A stretch of 64,000 nt of DNA from JBBQZU01 sp041749535 (GTDB taxonomy: Bacteria > Bacteroidota > Bacteroidia > Flavobacteriales_D > Cryomorphaceae). A program made the translations under genes and the position numbers. The notes below the pieces were generated by a model. That model had not been told where the DNA came from. It saw nothing but the letters and a program-made list of their open reading frames with translations, and made no database searches. Positions 45,067 to 53,500 of the stretch are shown here, one piece after another; within the stretch, counting starts at the first letter, position 1; every line of letters starts with the position of its first letter. Where the stretch lies: positions 51,804 through 115,803 of the forward strand of contig JBGTBE010000011.1 in NCBI GenBank assembly GCA_041749535.1, given 5' to 3'.

Positions 45067-47568
45067 ATGCAAATCCAACATTTTACATACCGGAAGCCAA
45101 TACTTATCAGGGCATTTTTTGCTTTGATGTGTATGCTGTGTGCCCAACACGTGGCAGGACAGAAAACAATTATATCAGGCCGGGTAACCGATGCTGAGAC
45201 CAAAGAGCCGCTGCCTTTTGTCAATTTGGGCTTTAAGAATAGTAAGGTAGGTGCAACCACAGACATCAATGGCTATTACCGTATAGAGACGTATTACGCA
45301 ACTGACTCGCTCATTGCAAGTTTTGTAGGCTACAAGAACCAGTCGCGAAAAGTAAAGTTAGATGTGGAGCAAACCATCAATTTTGCGCTGAGCGAAGGAT
45401 CGGTGAAACTCTCTGAGGTCGTAATCAATGCCAAGAACTACGAGAATCCTGCCCACGTAATCCTCCGAAACGTAATCCGCAACAAACCCATAAACAACCG
45501 GGAGAAACTGGATTCGTATGAATACGAAACTTACAATAAGATTCAGTTCGACATCAACAATTTTGGCGATAAGTTCACCAAGAATAAACTCTTCAAAGAT
45601 TTCGATTTTATATTTGACAACATAGACTCTACGCGCGAGAAAGTGTCACTCCCCTTTTTCATCACAGAGAATATTTCCGACTACTATTTTCAGCGGAAGC
45701 CGAGGGGGAGAAAAGAAATTATCAGGGCGACGAAAGTTTCTGGAATCAATAATGAAAGTATATCCCAGTTTCTCGGACAGATGTATCAGGATGTGAATGT
45801 GTATGAGAACTCTCTCGGCATCTTCGGTAAGAATTTCGTAAGTCCCATCTCCAGCTACGGACTGGTGTTTTACAAATATTACCTTGTTGACAGCGCCTAC
45901 ATTGACAGCAAATGGTGCTACCGCCTTGATTTTCTGCCGAAGAACGAGAACGATCTGGTTTTCGAAGGGCATATGTGGATCAACGATACCACCTTTGCGG
46001 TGAAAGAAGTGGAGGCCCGCATTCTTAAAAGTGCGAATATCAACTTCATAAACAACCTCCTTGTAAGTCAGCACTATAATGAGGTAGAGCCTGAGGTCTG
46101 GATGATGGAAAAGGAAGAATTGGTTGCTGACTTTACCCTTTTGGAAAACGAAGCAGGCTTCTACGGGCGCAAAACCACCACTTATAGAAATTTCGTAATC
46201 AACAAGCCCAAAGACCCTGAGTTTTATGGGGGTGCCGACCCAATTATTGTGGAAACGCAAGTAAACGAGAAGGACAATGCATATTGGAAAACAGCCCGCC
46301 ACGAGGAGATTAGCACAAAGCAGCAGGGGATATATGATATGGTAGACAGCCTGAAGTCCACCCCTCGCTTCATGACGTACATCGACATTATCAACTTTAT
46401 TTTTACCGGATACCACGTTACCGGAAAAGTAGAAATTGGTCCCATCTTTACTTTTCTGAGCTACAATGAGGTAGAAGGCCTTCGCCCAAAGTTTGGTATG
46501 AGAACGAGCAATGACTTTAGCACGAAGTTGATGCTGGAAGGTTATCTCGCATACGGGGTTAGAGACCAGCTCCCCAAATACATGCTGGGGGCCACCTATA
46601 TAGCGAGTAAGAAACCAAGGCAGATATTGGGTGCATACTACAGCGAGGAGATGGAGCTCATTGGGCAAACCCTGAACTTCTTTCCCCGCGACCACTGGGT
46701 GATGCTTCTCACCGCCCGCAACCCCCAGGACCGCTTGATCTTTAACAAGTATGCGAGAATTTTTGCCGAAAGGGAATGGTTTACAGGATTCTCTTCCAGG
46801 CTTCAGCTTTCGCGAAAAGAAATGTTTGCCAAAGGCGACTGGCAATTCATTCAAATTCCAACGGATGAACCCGACCCGGTACCGGTTTTGATCAACAGCA
46901 TCATCACCACCGAAATATCTGTTGGCCTCAGGTTCGCTTACCGGGAGACATTTGTGAGTGGAGAGTTTGAGCGCGTAAGCCTGGGAAGTCAGTATCCTAT
47001 TATAGATGCGAAGATCGATTTTGGTGTAAAAGGACTTCTGGACAGTCAGTACGAGTACCAGAAACTCACCCTTTCCGCCAAGGATCGTATACCACTTGGG
47101 CCATTCGGTAATTTGAATTACACCGTTGAAACCGGAAAAACATGGGGTGTGATCCCTTTCCCGCTTCAGTTTGTCCACGCCGGAAACGGAACCATATGGC
47201 TCAACACTTCGGCATTCAACACCATGAACTTTTTCGAGTTTGTAAGTGATCGATACGTTTCGGTGCGTGGTGAATACCACATGGATGGACTTTTCCTCAA
47301 TAAAATACCGGCTTTGAAAAAACTCAAATGGCGGGAAGTGGTGGCAATAAACGCCATTCAGGGATCCTTTAGCGCAGCTAACCTGGCTGAAATGGAGCTG
47401 CCTGCCCGCACTTATGCCCTTGGCAAGACCCCTTTTGCTGAAGCATCCATTGGCGTGGAGAACATCTTCAAATTTATTCGGGTGGATGCCATCTGGCGAC
47501 TTACCTATAGAGGCAATCCCGATGCTACCAATTTTGGCATACTCCTTGGCATTAACCTGCAATTTTAA
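45067..47568 (+). CDS. DUF5686 / carboxypeptidase-regulatory-like outer-membrane protein
   Basis: An 833-residue envelope protein. Signal peptide near residues 8-31 (cleavage around VAGQ), then a carboxypeptidase-regulatory-like beta-sandwich (ISGRVTDAETKEPLPFVNLG to about residue 118), then the DUF5686 region (YENPAHVILRNVIRNKPINN onward) that ends in barrel-like strands and a terminal Phe (GILLGINLQF). DUF5686 proteins are widespread in Bacteroidota outer membranes and resemble TonB-dependent receptor plug/barrel fusions, but their cargo is unknown. The gene precedes lptB by 9 bp. A 638-codon antisense frame lies over it and is judged a shadow. Confidence 0.9.
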   Translation: MQIQHFTYRKPILIRAFFALMCMLCAQHVAGQKTIISGRVTDAETKEPLPFVNLGFKNSKVGATTDINGYYRIETYYATDSLIASFVGYKNQSRKVKLDVEQTINFALSEGSVKLSEVVINAKNYENPAHVILRNVIRNKPINNREKLDSYEYETYNKIQFDINNFGDKFTKNKLFKDFDFIFDNIDSTREKVSLPFFITENISDYYFQRKPRGRKEIIRATKVSGINNESISQFLGQMYQDVNVYENSLGIFGKNFVSPISSYGLVFYKYYLVDSAYIDSKWCYRLDFLPKNENDLVFEGHMWINDTTFAVKEVEARILKSANINFINNLLVSQHYNEVEPEVWMMEKEELVADFTLLENEAGFYGRKTTTYRNFVINKPKDPEFYGGADPIIVETQVNEKDNAYWKTARHEEISTKQQGIYDMVDSLKSTPRFMTYIDIINFIFTGYHVTGKVEIGPIFTFLSYNEVEGLRPKFGMRTSNDFSTKLMLEGYLAYGVRDQLPKYMLGATYIASKKPRQILGAYYSEEMELIGQTLNFFPRDHWVMLLTARNPQDRLIFNKYARIFAEREWFTGFSSRLQLSRKEMFAKGDWQFIQIPTDEPDPVPVLINSIITTEISVGLRFAYRETFVSGEFERVSLGSQYPIIDAKIDFGVKGLLDSQYEYQKLTLSAKDRIPLGPFGNLNYTVETGKTWGVIPFPLQFVHAGNGTIWLNTSAFNTMNFFEFVSDRYVSVRGEYHMDGLFLNKIPALKKLKWREVVAINAIQGSFSAANLAEMELPARTYALGKTPFAEASIGVENIFKFIRVDAIWRLTYRGNPDATNFGILLGINLQF

Positions 47569-47577
47569 AATGACCCT

Positions 47578-48312
47578 ATGATTCTACGCGCTGAGAACCT
47601 GGTGAAAAAGTACAAAAACCGAACGGTTGTAGGGGGTGTTTCTGTACAGGTAGAACAAGGCGAAATTGTGGGGCTTCTCGGGCCTAACGGAGCTGGAAAA
47701 ACTACGAGCTTCTACATGATCGTAGGTTTGGTATCGCCCAATTCGGGTAGAATATTCCTTGACAATTTAGATATAACACACCACGCCATCTACGAGCGCG
47801 CAAAGCTTGGCATTGGTTATTTACCGCAGGAGGCCAGCGTGTTTAGGAAATTGAGTGTAGAAGACAATCTCTGGGCAGTGCTTCAAATGACCAAAATGAC
47901 CAAGAAGGAGCAAGGTATGAAAGTGGAAGCGCTATTGGATGAATTTGGTCTGGGCCACGTGCGCAAAAACAGGGGTGATTTTTTAAGTGGAGGCGAGCGT
48001 CGCCGCACAGAGATTGCGCGTTCTCTGGCCGTTTCCCCAAAATTTATATTACTCGATGAGCCTTTTGCAGGCGTAGATCCCATCGCAGTGGAAGACATAC
48101 AGAGCATTGTGTCCACCCTGAAAAATAAAAATATCGGAATCCTTATCACAGACCACAACGTGCAGGAAACCCTTTCAATTACCGATCGTGCTTACTTGCT
48201 CTTCGAAGGGAAAATATTGAAGTCAGGCTCAGCTGAAGACTTAGCCAATGACGAAACCGTGAGAAGGGTTTACCTCGGGCAGAATTTCGAACTTAAGAGA
48301 AAGGTGCTTTAG
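47578..48312 (+). CDS. lptB: Lipopolysaccharide export ABC ATPase LptB
   Basis: A 244-residue ABC ATPase. Walker A GPNGAGKTTSFYMIVG, signature LSGGERRRTEIARSLA and Walker B FILLDEPFAGVDPIAVED are all classical LptB, which powers LPS extraction from the inner membrane with LptF/LptG. The KLGIGYLPQEASVFRKLSVE segment is diagnostic of LptB. LptFG and LptC are not in the window. It follows the DUF5686 gene by 9 bp and is convergent with purS. Confidence 0.96.
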   Translation: MILRAENLVKKYKNRTVVGGVSVQVEQGEIVGLLGPNGAGKTTSFYMIVGLVSPNSGRIFLDNLDITHHAIYERAKLGIGYLPQEASVFRKLSVEDNLWAVLQMTKMTKKEQGMKVEALLDEFGLGHVRKNRGDFLSGGERRRTEIARSLAVSPKFILLDEPFAGVDPIAVEDIQSIVSTLKNKNIGILITDHNVQETLSITDRAYLLFEGKILKSGSAEDLANDETVRRVYLGQNFELKRKVL

Positions 48313-48348
48313 GTGAAATGTATTCCCTAAATGGGATTACGGAAATTT

Positions 48349-48609
48349 TCAGGCGCTGGCCAATTCTTTCAGTACAAAGCTATACCGCTCCATAATCTGA
48401 TTGGCCAATAGACGCTTACACGCTTCATCAACCTTGGCTTCTGCAGTTTTCTTGTCGGGTGCTGATACCGTGAGTACTATATGCTTACCTATGCGCACAT
48501 TGGTAATCTCGCCAAGTCCCAGGTTTTTCATGCTGGAAGTTACGGCCTTGCCCTGTGGGTCTAGCAATGCTTCAAGGGGCATAATGTCAATCTCGGCTCT
48601 GTATTCCAT
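48349..48609 (-). CDS. purS: PurS subunit of formylglycinamidine ribonucleotide synthase
   Basis: An 86-residue PurS: the small subunit that bridges PurL and PurQ and carries ammonia in the fourth step of purine synthesis. The pattern MEYRAEIDIMPLEALLDPQG, then VRIGKHIVL, is typical. The start at 48609 was chosen because an 11-residue upstream extension is not homologous and lies in pssA. It overlaps the pssA stop by 23 bp. purL and purQ are not here. Confidence 0.93.
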   Translation of the reverse strand: MEYRAEIDIMPLEALLDPQGKAVTSSMKNLGLGEITNVRIGKHIVLTVSAPDKKTAEAKVDEACKRLLANQIMERYSFVLKELASA

Positions 48610-49327
48610 GGTTGGTGCGGTTTTGATAGCGTGATAAAGCAATGTACAAAAGTAATATTATAGGAATAGCTTCGGCACTAAGGAATGCAAGAAGTGCAGC
48701 GGAAAGTGCCAAAAGCGCATAGCGGACAGCGTTGGCGCCAAATGCAAATGATTTAAACTTCAGCGACATGAGCTTCAACTCCGATACCATCAATGCCGCA
48801 CTGAACAAAGAGAGCAAGGCGATGGCCAAGGGCGACAGCAACAATCGTTCGTACCATTCCCACAGGAAGCCAGGGGCTCCCTGTTCCATAAGCGGAAAGG
48901 AAAGCCATAAGAGCGCGTTGGCGGGTGTTGGCATTCCAATAAAGCTTTCACTTTGGCGGGTGTCCAGGTTGAATTTGGCCAGACGGTATGCCGCTGCTGC
49001 TGCAATGAGCAAGGGTGTGTATACAAGAAGCAATTCAGGAAAAGCATACCACTGCAGGGGTAAACCTCCTGAATAATAAAGCGCAATGAACGTTGGAGCT
49101 GCGCCAAAACTCACCACATCGGCGAGGGAATCCAACTCCCTGCCCATAGGGCCTTGCACCCGCAAAGCCCTGGCTGCCAGACCATCGAAAAAATCTAAAA
49201 AGGCTCCCGACAAAATGAAAATAGCTCCTGCAAAAGGGTTTCCGCTGGCGGTTGCGGCAATACTCAGCACCCCACAAATTAAATTGCTTAGGGTTAAAAA
49301 GTTAGGAATTTGAGATTTCAGCTTCAT
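48587..49327 (-). CDS. pssA: CDP-diacylglycerol-serine O-phosphatidyltransferase
   Basis: A 246-residue CDP-alcohol phosphatidyltransferase with six or more helices. The catalytic motif D(x)2DG(x)2AR(x)8G(x)3D(x)3D is present as DFFDGLAARALRVQGPMGRE followed by LDSLAD. It makes phosphatidylserine, the precursor of phosphatidylethanolamine. The sequence matches the PssA (type II, membrane) family of Bacteroidota. Its 3' end overlaps purS. It is divergent from the PorV/PorQ-family gene with an 83 bp gap. Confidence 0.94.
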   Translation of the reverse strand: MKLKSQIPNFLTLSNLICGVLSIAATASGNPFAGAIFILSGAFLDFFDGLAARALRVQGPMGRELDSLADVVSFGAAPTFIALYYSGGLPLQWYAFPELLLVYTPLLIAAAAAYRLAKFNLDTRQSESFIGMPTPANALLWLSFPLMEQGAPGFLWEWYERLLLSPLAIALLSLFSAALMVSELKLMSLKFKSFAFGANAVRYALLALSAALLAFLSAEAIPIILLLYIALSRYQNRTNHGIQSRD

Positions 49328-49398
49328 TTGGGGACGAAATTAACCATATTGCGTGCAATTTTTTTACCCTTTGCCCGTATAGAACCCGAATCGATGGA

Positions 49399-49406
49399 TA
49401 ACTTTG
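49399..49406 (+). promoter_or_regulatory. -7 box (TAACTTTG) for the PorV/PorQ-family gene
   Basis: TAACTTTG fits TAnnTTTG and ends 4 bases before the ATG at 49411, so the transcript may be leaderless. Confidence 0.45.
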
Positions 49407-49410
49407 CTTT

Positions 49411-50505
49411 ATGCTGAGCACCTTTAGCCGCACAGGAGGCGGTTTTCTCATTTTCACTATGCTCTTTGTCGGGCTTCAAGCGCATGGGCAAACCAGAAAG
49501 TACAGCAACGAATTTCTGAACATTGGCGTTGGAGCCAGAGCGCTGGGAATGTCGGGGGCCAATGTGGCCAGTGTAAGTGATGCCACGGCTGGTTACTGGA
49601 ATCCGGCGGGTCTCACAGATATTAAATCAGACCTTGAAATAGCAGCCATGCATGCCGAGTACTTCGCCGGCATTGCCAATTACGATTACGGCGCCATTGC
49701 CAAACCCTTGGATTCTACAAGCGTATTGTCACTCAGTGTGGTGCGCTTTGGGGTGGACAACATCCCCAATACCACACAGCTAATCGATGCGGGTGGCAAC
49801 TTTAATTACGATCGCATTACCACATTCTCGGCAGTAGATTACGCATTCATGTTGGGATATGCCAAGCAGCTAAAGGTGAAGGGCCTCTCTGTGGGTGGAA
49901 ATGTGAAGGTGGTACACCGCATCATTGGTGATTTTGCCAGAAGCTGGGGATTCGGGCTCGACCTGGGGGCCATCTACCGCATGAACAACTGGCGTTTTGC
50001 CTTGATGGCCCGCGATATTACCAATACCTATAACTCCTGGTCGTATAGTCTCGATGAAGATACAAAGGAAGTGTTTCTGGCCACTGGCAATGAATTGCCA
50101 GAAAATGGGTTGGAAATCACACTGCCCCGCTTCGTATTGGGCGCAGCGTACACCAGGCAATTCGAGAAGCTCAGTCTAACCGGAGAGCTCAATGCTTCCA
50201 TCAGCACCGACGGACAGCGCAATGTGCTCATTAGCGCCGAGCCCATCAGTGTGGACCCGGTACTCGGCATGGAGCTGGGCTACATCAACCTGATATTTAT
50301 TCGCGCAGGTATTGGAAACATTCAAAAAATAAAAACCTTCAGGAACACCGAAGAATATACCATTCAGCCCAACTTAGGTATAGGTCTCAAGCTCGGTAAT
50401 TTCTTCATAGACTATGCCCTTACTGATATTGGCGACCAATCGGATGCGCTGTATAGCAACGTATTTTCACTCAGGTTTCAGATATTTAAGCGGGAGGGTC
50501 AGTGA
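49411..50505 (+). CDS. PorV/PorQ-family outer-membrane protein (PorV2-like)
   Basis: A 364-residue outer-membrane beta-barrel with signal peptide cleaved near LQAHGQ. The start FLNIGVGARALGMSGANVAS and ATAGYWNPAGLTDIKSDLEI match the PorV/PorQ superfamily rather than canonical PorV, whose mature N-terminus reads differently. In T9SS, PorV shuttles cargo from the translocon to the PorU sortase. Its stop overlaps the GTG start of the PorU-like gene (GTGA), so the two are translationally coupled; an accessory PorV2/PorU2 pair is the best interpretation. Confidence 0.85.
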   Translation: MLSTFSRTGGGFLIFTMLFVGLQAHGQTRKYSNEFLNIGVGARALGMSGANVASVSDATAGYWNPAGLTDIKSDLEIAAMHAEYFAGIANYDYGAIAKPLDSTSVLSLSVVRFGVDNIPNTTQLIDAGGNFNYDRITTFSAVDYAFMLGYAKQLKVKGLSVGGNVKVVHRIIGDFARSWGFGLDLGAIYRMNNWRFALMARDITNTYNSWSYSLDEDTKEVFLATGNELPENGLEITLPRFVLGAAYTRQFEKLSLTGELNASISTDGQRNVLISAEPISVDPVLGMELGYINLIFIRAGIGNIQKIKTFRNTEEYTIQPNLGIGLKLGNFFIDYALTDIGDQSDALYSNVFSLRFQIFKREGQ

Positions 50506-53500
50506 GGAAACTTATACCCCTGATCATTTTATGCAGTACCTTTCAGATTGCCGTAGCCCAGCCTTATGGCAATGAGTGGATAAGTTATGCTCAGCGGTAC
50601 TACCGCATTCCTATTGCCGATGATGGCGTGTACCGCATTACCTTCAACGATTTTGCCAATGCCGGCATTCCCATTTCGGGCATCAACCCCCAGCACCTTC
50701 AGATGTGGGCTTCGGGTGTGCAGGTTCCCCTTTTCATTTCAGGCGATGAAGACGAGATTTTCAATGTGAACGACTATGTGGAATTTGTAGGCCTTAAAAA
50801 CACAGGCGCACGCGAAACCGTGCTCTACCCCGACGCTGATGCGCATGCCAACGATGCATACAGCCTCTTCAATGACACGCTCCATTATTTTATTACCTGG
50901 TCGGGCGCAGGAGGTAATGCCCGCATTGCCAATGAGAGCGATCAGAACTTTTCTGCCTATACACCGGCCACCTACTGCTGGCGAAGATCTCAGATTGTGT
51001 ACAGCAACAGTTACTACCCGGGTATGCTCGATGGTTTTGGGGTATCTCTGCCATTTTACACAGAAGGTGAGGGCTGGATGAGCAACCGCTATGGGTTCCC
51101 ACAGGGGAGTATTTTCATCGACGCAGATGTGCCAACAGCAGGCATCTACCGGGGTGTCGATGCCCCGTCAGCGGAAGCTTTTAGCATTTCGGCAGGGGCA
51201 TCCAATGCGCCCGCCGGAACCGGGAGCAACCACCATCTTCAAATTCGCTACGGTAATGCGAACACCCTCGCAGTGAATCACCAATACCAAGGCTACGTCG
51301 TGAACAGGTTTTCTTTTCCAATTCCAAATGCTGCCGTGGGTGATGCGGTGACCCGCATACGCCATGAAGTGAGCAATGCCCTTGGCGTAGCAAGCGATTA
51401 TCAGGCAGTGGCGAGGCAGGGCATCACCTATCCACATAAGATGGATATAGGTGGTGTCAACAGTTTCAGGTTTCACTATCGCCTAAATACAGGAGCAACA
51501 AAAACCAGATTTGAGTTTGTAGGGGTGAGCGGAACGAACCCCGTAATTTACACTTCGGGATCATCAGCAAGGAGGGTATTGCTTTCTCCAAATGGTGAAA
51601 CAGTGAGAGGACTCGTACCCAACAGCTTTGGAGAACCGGACTTTGACTGCTTTCTGGTAACCGAAGAGAGCATCAGGCCTGTAGCACCACTGCAACCGGT
51701 GGCCAACAATGGATTCTTTACCAACTTTGGGCAGTCGCCGGTAGATTCCGCCTTTGTGATCATCACAGAAAAATCCCTGATTGGGGTGGGTGGTCAATAC
51801 GCCGCATACAGGCAGCAGCGATTTGGAACCGTATTGGCCGATGTAGATGAGCTGTACGATCAGTTTGGATGGGGTGTACGGAAAAGCGGTCTCGCGCTTC
51901 GCAACTTCGCATCATATCTCCTGGGCAATTGGCCTGAGCCTCCACAGTTCATGCTCCTCCTGGGCAAAAGTGTGCGCGATGCAAGGGAAGGCAATGTGCC
52001 TGGGTCCAGACAGAACGCCGCCTATTTTTCTCAGAACCTTGTGCCATCCCTGGGCTACCCATCCAGCGACAATTTTATAACTGCAGGACTTGCCGGGACC
52101 AACTTGGAACCCGCCATAAGAACGGGCCGCGTAAGCGCCCGAAATGAAACTGAAGCCCAGTGGTATCTCAACAAGGTGCAGACTTTTGAGTCACAACCCC
52201 ACGATGCGTGGATGAAGAATGTACTCCATTTTGGTGGAGGCAACAACCTGAATGAACAGCAGAATTTTGCATACTACCTTTCCACCTATGCCACCATCGT
52301 TGAAGACTCCAGCTTTGCGGCAGCCACACACACTTTTCTAAAAGACGATTCGGCACCCATTCAAATAAATGTGTCAGAGGAAATCACAACGCTTATAGAA
52401 GGAGGCACTTCACTCCTCACCTTTTTCGGACACGCCAGCTCTGAGGGATTTGACCAAAGCATTGACGACCCGCAGAATTTCAACTGGAATGGAAAGTACC
52501 CGCTGCTGCTCGGAAACTCCTGCTTTACCGGCGATTTTCACGCACCGGGCAATGGCAGCACCAGCGAGAAGTACACCATTCTGAATGAAAAAGGAGTAAT
52601 AGGGTTTTTAGCGTCTACCAAGCTCGCATTCGAGCCCTACCTGAATATTTACAGCCACAAATTTTACGAGCACCTTTCACTGCTCAATTATGGCAACACG
52701 ATTGGCGACCACATGCGCAAGACCGTTGCCGATATACAGTACTCCCTTGGTCCTGTGCCCAACATGTTTATGACCAATACCTGCCTTACCATAAACCTTC
52801 AGGGCGACCCATCCATAGTGCTGAATTCCTGGCCCTATCCCGACGTATCTATCACCGGGCAGGACATATTTTTCACACCCGAAGAAATCACTGCAGATGT
52901 AGATTCATTCACAGTACATGTGGCGCTCACCAACATAGCCCGTGGAACCAATCAGCCATTCAATGTGGTGGTGGAACACCAGAAACCCGACGGCACTGAA
53001 GCAGTGTATTCAGGTAGTGTCAATGGCTTGCTTTTCCGCGATACCATCAGTTTTAAGATTCCGTTAGACCCCCAGTTTGGGCTCGGGGTGCATGGCTTCA
53101 ATGTGCTCGCCGACCTCCCCGACAACCAAATTCAGGAAATGCCGGGATTCGAAAGTGTGAACAACCAGGTACTCGGTGTTCAGCTGCTCGTCTCCAATGG
53201 GGGCCTCGTACCTGTGTATCCATACCGCTTTGCAGTGGTGCCGGAACCCGATGTTACGCTAAAGGCCTCCACCGGTAATCCCTTGGAGCCCCTTTCAACC
53301 TACAGGATGGAAATAGACACCACCGACCTGTACAACAGTCCTTTGCTGCAAAGCATGGAGATAACGCAAACGGGCGGTGTGGTGGAGTGGACGCCCAATG
53401 TACCCTACGCCGATAGCACCGTATATTTTTGGAGAAGCAGGCAACTGGGAGGGGATGATGAATGGAGAGAGAGTTCCTTCCAGTATATTCCGGACCGGGT

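Noticed and set aside
45646..47562. A 638-codon reading frame antisense to the DUF5686 gene
   Set aside because: It runs fully over a well-supported 833-residue gene, has no domain, and its composition matches the reverse complement of that gene's codon bias. A long antisense frame of this kind is expected from codon usage.
49411..50505. Calling this gene canonical porV
   Set aside because: Its N-terminus and surroundings fit the broader PorV/PorQ family better. Naming it porV would overstate the evidence.
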